From: Astrothelium macrocarpum
Lineage: Eukaryota; Ascomycota; Dothideomycetes; Trypetheliales; Trypetheliaceae
Direction: 5' to 3'
Length of the DNA: 64,000 nt
Assembly (NCBI GenBank): GCA_021030915.1
Contig: JAGEMR010000022.1
Location: forward strand, 310,001-374,000
Shown: positions 1 through 9,717 of the stretch, one piece after another
Layout: each line of letters begins with the position of its first letter
Numbering within the stretch: the stretch's first letter is position 1
Position numbers and translations under genes: made by a program
Notes under the pieces: model-generated
What the model was told of the DNA's origin: nothing
The model's input: only the letters and a program-made list of their open reading frames with translations
The model's database searches: none

Positions 1-14
1 ATTGGACTTATTAT

Positions 15-175
15 CTGAGAAACCGTTTTATAAGCTACATCGATAATTGTGATTGAGAGCATTCTTAACGCGTTTATAATAGCATATATTTCTCGCTGTC
101 TTCCGCCAATTTTTGCCCGTTCAGAAATAATCCAGAAGTGACATTTTCCTTTTTTTTTTTTTAAAGCTGAGGGGC
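15..175. repeat. Dispersed repeat family C, copy 1
   Basis: This non-coding stretch resembles 30994-31165. Both copies run through a 'gagaaacc' start, 'tgattgag', 'tgtcttcc', 'ttttgcc', 'gttcaga' and 'gaagtgacattt', then 'ggggctggtg'. I judge them roughly three-quarters identical by eye. No coding potential is visible. It is probably a relic of a short non-autonomous element or LTR. Confidence 0.6.
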
Positions 176-393
176 TGGTGCAGTCTGTTCGAGTGCCAGG
201 ATGATCCAGGATGCTGATTTCAGGGTGACATCATTCGCTAATACATCCAATTCTTAAATTGCCATGGCTCAGAATTCCATCATCTCCTAATTTCTTACAA
301 CCGTTGACTTGATCAAATTTCTACCAAATACGTGCTCATACCTAGTCCTCTCTGTCTTCTCATATATCCATATCCTTGCACAGCGACTTTATC

Positions 394-956
394 ATGCTCT
401 CCTCGACAATCCGAACATCACTTGCTCGCCCTTGCCCCTCCTTCCTTCGTCGCTCCAGTCGCTCCTTATACCTATACCAAAGTCCCCGACATCTCCTGCC
501 GAGTAAAGATGCCCAGGGCAAAGACGACCTCGTTCCTGAATCCAACGAGTACTCTAAATCTGGTTCTGACGCTCAGTCTGCACAAATCGACCAGGCCGCC
601 TTTGATCCCAAGAAGACGAGTCCTGAGGAGCAGCACGAGATGGCAGGACAAGAATCCGGAACGGTGAGCTCTAAGACCAGCGTGAGATTCTCAATATATA
701 TATATATATATTTGAACTATTCCTGTTTTTGTTTCTTATGGTATGCTCGGTCTAGACTAACTTCAAGGTACTGCAGAGAGGCCAAAATAACCCACTGGAT
801 GTCAGTCCAGCAAATCAAAGCGTGAGCCAGCCAAGAGGGAACACGGAAGGTGGACCGGAGGGGAGTACAGGGGAGACGGGTGGAGGAACAAAAGAGAGGT
901 CAAGGACGAGTGGAAGAGGAAGTCCGCAGAAGGTTGGCGGTGACAAGACTGGTTGA
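394..956 (+). CDS. Small mitochondrial-type protein, two exons
   Basis: Exon 1 is 394-663 and exon 2 is 777-956, with an intron of about 113 nt (donor GTGAGC, branch ACTAAC, acceptor CTGCAG). An acceptor nine bases upstream is also in frame. The product is about 149 aa. The N-terminus is rich in Arg, Ser and hydroxyl residues and almost free of acid (RTSLARPCPSFLRRSSRSL), like a mitochondrial presequence. The rest is hydrophilic, with an NNPLDVSPAN segment and a Gly/Ser/Glu-rich tail. I recognise the pattern from uncharacterised conserved fungal proteins but know no function. The intron carries an (AT)n microsatellite near 696-711. Confidence 0.7.
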
Positions 957-1208
957 AAAGAAGCCGCGAAAGTAAGAGATCTTCAATATTGTTTGTTATG
1001 TAATAGATGTATTGACATAGCACATAGCTACAGTATGACGATTTGAGGCAATCCCGAATATTGCTATTATGATCGTAGATTTCTGTAAAGCGAGATCCCG
1101 CCGATTCTCAAAGCTAGTCAAGATTCCCAGCATAGATCTGACGGCTCGAAAGACGCCTTTGCTAATGCTTCCGAGCTAGCAAATAGCTAGAACATACACT
1201 TATCATGC

Positions 1209-2600
1209 TCATCTTCTCGACTTTGTCTTGAATGTCATCATCCTCTTTAAACGAGCCAACCTGCTCAATCGAACTTTGTCTGCTGCCACAACATCTGCCG
1301 TCGTTGGCCTCAGTGGCGACTCCATCACGCTTTCCACTTCACCCGGCGTATCGGCGTTCCCCGCAACACTGGCTGGACGACGAGGTGTCTGAGGTACCTC
1401 AGGTGCTTGCACAACCTCGCTCAACGGTTTCCGCGAATTCGTGATAACTCTCTGGAGGACTGCCCATCCCGCTAGCCCTTTCAGTTCTCCCGGCGAAGCC
1501 TGTGAGGTCGCATTCCGCCATGGGCAATGGTATCGATGACTTTCCACTAGATCGAGCACGTGCGTGCCGTCCTCCTCCTCCTTCCCATCTTCCCGTTTAT
1601 ACATCCATAGCCCAATCCGCGCAAAGCAATGTTCACAGCTTGCTAGCGCCATCGATCCTACCAACTCTCCCCGCCATCCATATAACGCGAAATGCACCGC
1701 CATTCGCGAGGGCTCTCCCTCCTTCTCTCCCCCCTCCTCCACCTCTCCCTTAAAAAACCCAACCGGCAACCGTTCCATCAACCCCTCCACTCCCACTGCC
1801 CCCTCCGGCACTCCCACCCTCGCAGGCAACCGCCCCTGCACTCGCTCCAAACTCCTCCACCTCTCCCTCAACCCATCAACCCAATAAGCCCTCCTCGCCA
1901 ACGGCAAATGATACACATCCGCTCTACACCCGACCTGCCGCCACACACACCCCTCACCATGCCCCTCCACCACCAACACCCTATACCTCTCCACCAACGC
2001 CTCATCCACCTCGCCACCATAGTCCTCACTCCCCTCAACCTCCCTCCCCTCAGCATCGCGGCGCCGCGCCCGCACCCGCACCACCACGCGCGCCCCACAG
2101 CCGCCCGCGCCCTTACACGCAACCGTGTTGGTCGACGATGAAATGCCGCTGTCGCACGTCCACCCACGCATCGCCCACGCTACTTCGCTAATGGCAGCGG
2201 GCTTTGGCGTCCATCGCGTGACGTCGGCGAAGGTGCGGAGGCGCGCCAGGAACGCGGGTTGGCTGCGTGGAAGCGGGACTGGGGAGCGTTTGGGAGAGTT
2301 TGATGACGATGGGGAAGTCTGGGTAGTGCTGGCGAGGCGCTTGGCTTCGAGGCGGGCGCGGGCGAGTTCGCGGATCGAGGGAGGTGAGCTGCGGAGGCGT
2401 TTTGCTGAGGGTGCGGTGGTTTCGGGGGAGGGGTGCTGGGGGGTTGTGGTGTTGGGGAGAGTGGTGGGGAAGGGATTAGTGGTGGGTCGAGAGAGGCTAT
2501 TTATCGACGGGGAGCGGGTAGTTTTGTTAGGAGAGTCGTTGGTGAAGTTGTCGAGGAGTTTGTCGAATTTGCGCTTTGAAGTGCTGAGGGCTACTGCCAT
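1209..2600 (-). CDS. RSM1: Rsm1-type C3HC zinc-finger mRNA export factor
   Basis: A single exon encodes 463 aa. After a disordered Ser/Pro/Thr N-terminus, the segment RWTPKPAAISEVAWAMRGW followed by CKGAGGC and then GHGEGCVW is the zf-C3HC (NIPA/Rsm1) zinc finger, about residues 120-245. The C-terminal module (CEHCFARIGLW and later ESHRYHCPWRN) is the Rsm1-like second half, with the paired Cys and His/Cys ligands. S. pombe Rsm1 takes part in nuclear mRNA export; vertebrate NIPA is an SCF substrate adaptor. The stretch about 1660-2540 is very GC-rich and C/G-ending in codon position 3, which produces long antisense shadow frames. Confidence 0.85.
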   Translation of the reverse strand: MAVALSTSKRKFDKLLDNFTNDSPNKTTRSPSINSLSRPTTNPFPTTLPNTTTPQHPSPETTAPSAKRLRSSPPSIRELARARLEAKRLASTTQTSPSSSNSPKRSPVPLPRSQPAFLARLRTFADVTRWTPKPAAISEVAWAMRGWTCDSGISSSTNTVACKGAGGCGARVVVRVRARRRDAEGREVEGSEDYGGEVDEALVERYRVLVVEGHGEGCVWRQVGCRADVYHLPLARRAYWVDGLRERWRSLERVQGRLPARVGVPEGAVGVEGLMERLPVGFFKGEVEEGGEKEGEPSRMAVHFALYGWRGELVGSMALASCEHCFARIGLWMYKREDGKEEEDGTHVLDLVESHRYHCPWRNATSQASPGELKGLAGWAVLQRVITNSRKPLSEVVQAPEVPQTPRRPASVAGNADTPGEVESVMESPLRPTTADVVAADKVRLSRLARLKRMMTFKTKSRR

Positions 2601-3884
2601 GTTGGGTGGATGAATGGAAGAGTATAGAAAGGGGGAATTTGAGTTGTGTAATGGATTCTGAGCTCTAATAAAGAAAGTTTTAGAGAATTCAGAATGAAGA
2701 AGCGGGGACGCGGATATGGAAGCGATAGAGGAGAGGAGAGCGTGGAAAACAGAAATATTGATGCTCTAGATTGTAAACGACAATAACAATGCGGCTTTCC
2801 AAGCACGGGCCATGCTGAGTTGGCTCTTGCCGCAATCACTTCCACGCTTCATCCACTGATCATACAGGAAGCAGATACCAAAGAGAAACCAAGAATGGAC
2901 TCTTTCTATAAGATGTCGCAAATCGCAACTCATACCTATTACTGCAGAACACTGGACGATTCGCAGCTCAGAACGTAAAGCAGGCGCCATAGTACGCAGT
3001 TCAAACTTCTTCCATTTATTTAAGACCACCTTCTCTCATTGCACCTGTTCTTTATCCCGTCATGCACAATCCATCATTCGTGTGGTGCATCATCTGATTG
3101 TGAGACGTAGCGGCATGAGGGAAGTGTGATTGCTCTGACATGATAGTATGCTTGGAATTAAAGCACACGACTCGAACGACTTTGTATTCGCAATCTGAAA
3201 GTCCTCAACATTTCTTGGTGCATATCAGTATGATCGGAAGGGTCTGGAATTTGGAGTTTCTACTCCCAGTAAGTCGTCACTTCTCTCTTCGAGAGTATTA
3301 TATTAATTATAATTGTTTTTGAACCTTTGTGCCGGCTTGCTCCACTCTTGCCGAAAGCACATGAATCCTGACATGGACTGATTTTTGAAGAGTAGTCCCT
3401 GGAGATCCGGAGGGAGCTTGATCGCCTCCAAAGGAATTCCAATTCGAGTCTCACAAATACACCTAGTCGCTTTGAAGTTTCGCTTATCTTTGAGGAAATG
3501 AAAGGAAAAAAGAGGGACCGTCATTAATGACTTTTGTACAAGACGGTCGCATCAAAGAATCTTGCATAATAAAATTTAACACAACACAGCAGCAAGTTCT
3601 ACACGAGACGCTCGAGGCATCCCGCGCAACACCGGCAGTACCATTAGTGTGGTGGAATTTACTTCCTGCATACCCAGGATACGCTTCTGAAGACGGCAAG
3701 CTCCATCGGAACGTTCTCGAAGTCTGTATCAGATCTAAAGAGGGGCTACGAATGTAAAGAGCCTCCCCTATCAACATGCTGCTTAATCTTGAATGTTGGG
3801 GAACTCTCATGTCGTAGTCTTCAGGGGTCCGGATACTTTCTATTGTTACAAGCAATCTCGCGGATCGGATGCTCAATTCGTCTC
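2601..3884. other. Intergenic, no supported gene
   Basis: Nothing here has recognisable coding structure. A 76-aa frame at 3527-3757 (+) lacks homology cues, and I do not call it. The region separates the start of the Rsm1 gene from the decayed transporter. Confidence 0.5.
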
Positions 3885-4640
3885 AAACTCAAGTTTTCCA
3901 CTCCAAATGCGCATCCGTTTGCCCCAGATCTGCATTGCCAAGATAAGCAAGAAAGCTGCGGCCACGACGCCACCCTAGATCGCAAAGCTATTTTGTGGCC
4001 CTTCCGACCTCGCCCAACTCACCTGGACATACGTTACAATGAAGCCCCAGTTGTTCGAGCGAAACTCAGCCAAGCCGATACTTCGCCCGAGCCTTCTGGA
4101 TACGAGTGGAGCACGTAGGCATTCAACCCCACGGTAGTAACCATGATGCCAAATACGTAGAGTCCCCACGTGACAGCTTTTACCATATTATGGTAGCCCC
4201 TATCAGGGAAAAACCCAAGCGTCACTAGACCCACGACCACGAACGGAGTTGCTAGCCAAATTACCCAAAGTCGTGTCTCGGGCTCGAGTCGACCCTGATT
4301 ACGAGACGTCCAAAAAGCTGCGTTGGCGTCATGTAGCCAGTGCCCTGCTACCTCTCCAAGGATCGTGGCAACAATTGGCGTAAAGTAGAAAAACCCTACT
4401 CACTCAGTGAGCTGGATATCCCGAATCACGCGTACAGAAGTGTACCTATTTGACGAGGACCGAAATTGTATAATGGTTGAAGAAAAATACTTAAGCTTAA
4501 ATTGATACCTATATGATTGTGAGCTTTCTGAAAGTTGGAGTGATGCTGATAGCACTATGAAGCATTTACCCACTACCCAGGCAAAGATAAAGAAGTAGTA
4601 TACAGTACTAAGAAATACTGTTGTTTGAATAAAGCCTTGA
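3885..4640 (-). pseudogene. Decayed MFS transporter, C-terminal part
   Basis: Read on the minus strand from 4640, the pieces TTVFLSTVYYFFIFAWVVG, YNFGPRQIG, FFYFTPIVATILGEVAGHW, WLATPFVVVGLVTLGFFPDR and GFIVTYVQVSW are the last helices of a fungal MFS permease (synaptic-vesicle/polyol-like family). Two introns are still visible: one between VVG and the YNFG piece, and one ending just before FFYFTP near 4392. A frameshift lies near 4050 (between ARTTG and GFIV) and a TAG stop at about 3975. The N-terminal half is missing. It sits tail-outwards beside a decayed O-methyltransferase, as in secondary-metabolite loci. Confidence 0.7.
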
Positions 4641-4699
4641 TCGGTCTACTCATTGCCGCTCAAAAGCTCGATCGCTGGCGCCGAGATTCCCATTGCTCC

Positions 4700-5887
4700 A
4701 TGCCTATCAGGCGTTGAATCCGTGATTTGGGACTGCAAGAGTTGCGGTTGCTCTTGATCTATTCAACACTATTGCAGCTGCAAATGGCATGTCAAATTCA
4801 GAGGAGCTTGCAAAACAGTCGGGCGCCGAAGAACTGCTAATCGGTGAAGCTTGAACAGGTTCTCAGAACTACACTTGTACTAATATAATGACAACAATAC
4901 GGGTACTTAGAGCGCTTGCTGCCATTGATTTTGTTGAAGAAATCGCCCCAAAGCAGTGGAAGGCAACGTCACTGACGAGAGCAATGACTATCCCGTCCAT
5001 AGCTGCCGGGCATATTCATCTGTGATTTCGATAGCATTCATCCAGGCATAGCGAATTTGAATTACTAAGTTCGTGAAGCTGGGACCAAGGAACAAATGCG
5101 ATGGCGAAAATGCTAGGCTACTTCAAAGCCAATGGCTACAAATGTCCAACCAATCCCGAGGATGGGGCTTTTCAGTACGCTTTTAGTACAAAAGAAGAGA
5201 CCTTCAGTCACTGGCACAGAACTCCTCGTGTTCTAGATAATTTCTATACGTTCATGCAAGGTGTACGAGGGTCACGTCCGAGTTGGATTGAGTGGTTCCC
5301 AGTTCGAGTAAGAATATTGTCTGGCATAGAAACCATGGAAACTACTTTGTTGGTAGACTTCGGAGGAGGAAGAGGACATGATATCGAAGCATTCAAAAAG
5401 AAATTTCCCTATGCCAAAGGGAGGCTGGCGTTGCAAGATCTACCTGCGGTTATTGATGATGTTCAGACACCTGACAAAGGAATTGTGCGTGAGAAATACA
5501 GTTTCATGACTCCACAAACGATTGAAGGTATGTTTTCAAGCCTGATTTGGGTCTTTGGATTCTAATTGGGCGCAAGGTGCGCGGGTTTATATTTCCCATT
5601 TCATTTTCCATGACTGGTCGGACAAAATCTGTTTGGAAATTCTTTCCCATACCGTCAGCGCAACGAAAAAGGGATACTCCAAAATTTTGGTAAATGATTT
5701 CATATTGCCCGATGAAGGGTGTCCGCTACTCCCTATCGGCATGGACTTGAACATGATGGCTATGCATGCGGGGCAAGAGAGAACCAAGAGCCAGTGGCAG
5801 AGCCTTTTTGGCAAGGCCGGTCTTGAGCCTACTTTTTGGATTCCAGAAGGCGGGGGTGAGGGAATTGTTGAAGCTTCTTTGATCTAA
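4700..5887 (+). pseudogene. Decayed fungal O-methyltransferase (family 2)
   Basis: The 3' part is intact: 5101-5527, an intron (GTATGT to CAAG, branch TCTAAT), then 5577-5887. It contains the SAM-binding motif LLVDFGGGRGHDIEAF, the LQDLP motif and the catalytic-His segment FHDWSD. The 5' part is broken. TGA follows NP near 4720. The intron after EELLI has lost an AG acceptor before the expected RVLRALAA. A small insertion near 5022 shifts frame after AGHIHL. Family members methylate hydroxyl groups of polyketides and other metabolites. A shorter product from 5101 could still be made but would lack the dimerisation region. Confidence 0.75.
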
Positions 5888-6243
5888 TTGTGTATGAGTT
5901 TAGCATCGTTTCCGTACACTCTGAAGTGCAATGATCTACCCTGCTTTTTGGAGTCTTCTCGCTGAACCCCGAAAGAAAGTTAAAATAATACAGCATAGAC
6001 TGAATATCGTGGAATTGAACAATTTGGCATCAAAGACGTTAGATTGTTTAAAGCCAGCCACAAGATGATGCCCGATTCTCATAGATGACTTTCGTGACAC
6101 AAGAGTTCTCATGAATAGCAGGCGTCTTAAGAATCTAATGAATTGAATAAGCAGGAATAAGCATATTTGTAAATGAATTGTGAGTTATTCAGAATAGTGA
6201 CCGTTGGTGGGACAATCAAAGGGGGGATCCTTTGCTTGCAATG

Positions 6244-6312
6244 TAACCCTAACCCTAGCCTAACCTTAGCCTCAGCCTCAGCCTCAGCCTCAACCCTAAC
6301 CCTAACCCTAAA
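6244..6312. repeat. Interstitial telomere-like repeat (TAACCC/CTCAGC)
   Basis: The tract starts and ends with perfect TAACCC units. Between them are variant units (CTAGCC, TAACCT, TAGCCT) and about four CTCAGC repeats. TTAGGG is the usual Pezizomycotina telomere repeat. The C-rich strand reads 5'-3' on the plus strand, the orientation of a left chromosome end, yet genes lie on both sides. Confidence 0.85.
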
Positions 6313-6734
6313 ATGCAGTATTGAACTAAATTTTAGCTTCATTTGAATCAAATTCTATGTACACAAAGTTATGAATATATTCTGAATTACTCTTTGCATT
6401 GGCATATGAATGCATGTGTATACACATTCATAAAAAAGAAATTCCTAAAGACCCCTAATGAATAGCATGAATGGAATCAGTATGAACAAACATATTATCA
6501 GACAATTTGTAAATGTATTCAGATTCATCTCCTTCCATTCAGCTAGGAACCTATCCGCCCAAGTTTCTTGCATAATCATCGACGATCAAAGAAGTCGAAG
6601 TTGGTATATGGGCTGCATCTCGACGGACCGCAGCATTGGCACAACCTAGTATCGCAGCCGTTGCTTTCGCTAAGTTTAATTATCATTCTCAATTTCACTT
6701 CATATACTTACTAGATAAATACACCGTCTAGAAA

Positions 6735-7022
6735 ATGCGTGGGTTCCGAGAGTTTGTAACAGAGTGAGATCTTAGAGGTTATGAAATTAAAGAAGATGTA
6801 GAATCAGAGAAGATGTAAAATCAGAGAAGATTTAGAACTAGAGAATATGTGAGACCCGAAAATGTGTGGACTCAAGAGTGCGTACGATTCAAAGATTTGC
6901 AAAATCAGAGAGTCTACAAAATTAGAAAGCATATGAAACCAAAGAATACATAGGATCTGAAGATACCCAGGACCCGAGAGAGCATATAATTAGAAAATAC
7001 GCAAAACCAGAATCCGTGTAGG
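6735..7022. repeat. Degenerate 17-bp minisatellite
   Basis: Successive units resemble gaagatgtagaatcaga. They are near-identical at about 6793-6845 and diverge outward on both sides for roughly 17 units in all. The purine-rich pattern explains the apparent long gaps in stop codons. Confidence 0.65.
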
Positions 7023-7646
7023 GGTAGATTATGCGTGGGATGCGGTATATTCTACGGGATAAAATCCCCTGAGAATCTTTGTGGCATGTCACGTTATGAC
7101 TGGCCGAATATGACTGCACCAAGGATTGTGGGGCCGCCGCAGCCTTGTGATTCAGCCATTTGTCGGCAACGCCACGTTGACAGCATTGTGTTGATAGCTG
7201 CTCCTACAAATATACTTAACATAAAAATAATAATCTTGAGTTTAATCCAAGAATTTAGTATTAGAAGTTTTTAGCTATTAGTATACTTTATATGGCTTGC
7301 AGCCGCAAAGGCCCCGACTCAGGCTCGACGCAGGCCAGCTTAGAGCCTTTACGGATTGATCAAGTCTAAAAGTAGCACGCGTTATCACATGGGACGGTAT
7401 TCATCGTTAGGTAATTTTTATTTCCACTGCATTTACTCTACTACAAAGGCCTGTTACCCGACATATCCCGACTTGGAACACGAGAAAGACAGAGTGCCAG
7501 AACTCTGGGCTTCCAATCGTCGACAGATGTCTGAGGGAGCCCCGAGCGCAGAATGCTTGTGCTAGAAAATAAGCTCATCTCTGCCGAGATCGAAAGGGTA
7601 CAAAGTCTGGATTTTCTAGCATGTTGTATCTGGTTACCGAGATATT

Positions 7647-8398
7647 TCAATGTATGCCTAGCGGAAATTGGTCCAGGAATCCATTGACCTTTGGAAAACC
7701 AGACGGGTAGATGATCTGTGTTGTAGCGGCAGTTGTAATTTCTATGACGGTTGCTCCGGTCGGCGGAATATCCGTAACAGATGGCTTTGAACCCTGCTTT
7801 TCTGGCTGGAAGATAAGCTGAGACTTGCTTAGCATACCAATGCAAAGTCGCATTAAGGATAATGGAATACTTACATAATACGTGGGAGTCGTGTCATAGC
7901 TCCATGTGTAACTGGTTTCTGGACAAAGCGCAGAGCTGCCGCAGATGTTGGTGCCTGGGCTTGAGTATTCGAGCTCCATACCGCATTCGAGTTTACCATA
8001 CCAATTTCCTGACCAGTACGATGACGTTGAACCAGATACAGACGTGTTAGTCTGGTAAGAGACGGCCCAAAAGCTCTTGTTAACAACACAATTGTCCCAA
8101 CCAGTATCATATCCCTTATTCTCTACGTAACCAATCCGGTAACAAGTGACGCCGCCTTCAGTCACTTCCAAGGTACCGCTATTGCCGACGCTTTCCATGC
8201 ACTGGGTACCGCCAATGCCAACGCTGATATTGACTTGAATAGGTCGGGCCGGTTTTTCAGCGTAGCTAACGCAACCGTACATGTAGGCACCTAATATATC
8301 AGATTGCCCCAAAACAATAGGTCTGGCGTCTTACCAGCAGCACCCTGGACAAGTTTGCAAGACAATGCTGCTGCGAGCAGTACTCTGTAAAGGAGCAT
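7647..8398 (-). CDS. Secreted Cys-rich protein of unknown function
   Basis: Three exons on the minus strand: 8335-8398, 7875-8290 and 7647-7823. The introns are 44 nt (GTAAGA to TTAG) and 51 nt (GTAAGT to AAG); the second is a multiple of three and readable through. The product is about 219 aa. MLLYRVLLAAALSCKLVQGA is a clear signal peptide with a likely cleavage after VQGA. The mature part has about ten cysteines (e.g. CVSYAEK, CMESVGN, CYRIGY, CGMELEY, CGSSALC) and many Gly, Ser, Tyr and Trp, then a Thr/Ile-rich tail. This is the profile of small apoplastic or wall-associated fungal proteins. I do not recognise a family. A further 3' exon is possible. Confidence 0.65.
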
Positions 8399-9717
8399 GA
8401 TTGCAAAGGCTTCTTGTGACTGTGATCGTTGCTGTGATCGTTGCTATGACTCTCGGACTGCGAGACAGAGCCATCTTTATACACGTCTTTCAATCCACTT
8501 CATCATGAGCACCCAAAGAAAAAGTGCGTCACTGGATAGAGGTTTTCTGTTTTGGAAAAGCAACATGAAGCCATCCGGATGAGGTGGAGCTTGTGTCCTT
8601 TACTATGCACTCAGCCTGAAACTCCTGAATTCCGTTAGGAACGTGACTCGTTCCAACGTCAGCCAACGTCAGCCAACGTTCATCTAGAAGTCTATGATTC
8701 CGAAAAGAAGGTGCGGACAGCTCCATATTTGATTACCTCAATTGTGGATCATGCATAATTTGGGATAGCGCCACGACTAAAGCAGCATAGCGTAGCCGCT
8801 CGCATCTTTTAAATTCTACTGCAGACCTCTGCACCGCAGCTTCTGTTGGCTTGAACCAACAAAAGGAAATCCTGTTGGCGGTCAAATTCTATAATCCACA
8901 GCTTCTGACTGAACGAACGATGATGAAAAGTACAGCTACGTTTGGAGAGCGCTAGTTTTGTGCTCGACACTATCACTGGAAGCAGATGTAAAGCTTTCCA
9001 GTCAAGCGTGCATTGTATTTCTATAGTCAGCGTGAGTTGGCGCTTATGTGGATTCCTTCCGGGCGAAGTTTGCAAGCTTCGATACACAAGTGGGTATTGA
9101 CACGAGAACGATTCTCGATGAGGCATTTAAAAAGACCACAGAGCTGCTGCAGTATACGACGCTTGCATTGATATGCACGCTGCCGTATCCCATAACGGCA
9201 ACGACGATAACTGCCTCGATGGCAGGATAGGGTTGAAGTGCTCGCTTAGTGGCTATCGTCAAGACCAGGAGGAAAAGCACACCAAATCGACGCACCGCGT
9301 TCGCTCCGTTCACAGCTGAAAGTGATCCTCGAATGGCCTCGCGCAGGTAGTATCTCCACCTACGGTCGAATTTTTACTCTGGTAGAAGACGATCGGCATT
9401 GATTAAGGTTTTGGCTTTTTGCTCATCTCTCCTTTCGGCGAAGCCTGGTCCACAATTCGCAAAGAGCTGTTCGAGCTGAGATGGCAGCAGAGCGCCTGTC
9501 TGGAATAAAACGAAGATCTGGCTTGTGACAGCACCACTGGCTCAGCGATGCGTACCGACCATGGCTCAGATATCACAACGGGCTCACAGTCGATGTCTAC
9601 TCATTCATGATATAAGACCCTCTTGTTTCTCGGGGGGAGAAAAGACAAACGTTGCAATCTAGTTCAGTGGAAATAGACAAGATATCGTTCACTACACATT
9701 CTTCGTCCATTCTAGCC
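8399..9717. other. Intergenic upstream of the RHS gene
   Basis: 1.3 kb without a supported gene. It contains a short direct repeat (cgtcagccaa, 2-3 copies, near 8657-8685). Frames on both strands at 9044-9313 encode hydrophobic stretches, but none starts convincingly or matches a family I know. This is the presumed promoter region of the RHS gene. Confidence 0.45.

Larger units (their letters stand above)
5888..7646. other. Intergenic with telomere-like tract and minisatellite
   Basis: There is no gene I can support in 1.76 kb. It holds the interstitial telomeric tract (6244-6312) and the 17-bp minisatellite (about 6735-7022), listed separately; the rest is AT-rich unique-looking sequence. 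Confidence 0.6.

Noticed and set aside
1692..2613. Long plus-strand frames opposite the Rsm1 gene (149 and 162 aa)
   Set aside because: Antisense shadows of the GC-rich part of the real gene; Pro/His/Arg-rich and overlapping each other.
3527..3757. 76-aa frame upstream of the MFS remnant
   Set aside because: No recognisable motif, and an equally long antisense frame overlaps it.
9044..9313. Hydrophobic minus-strand frame just upstream of the RHS gene, considered as an immunity-like gene
   Set aside because: No convincing start, opposite strand, an equally good frame on the other strand and no family resemblance.
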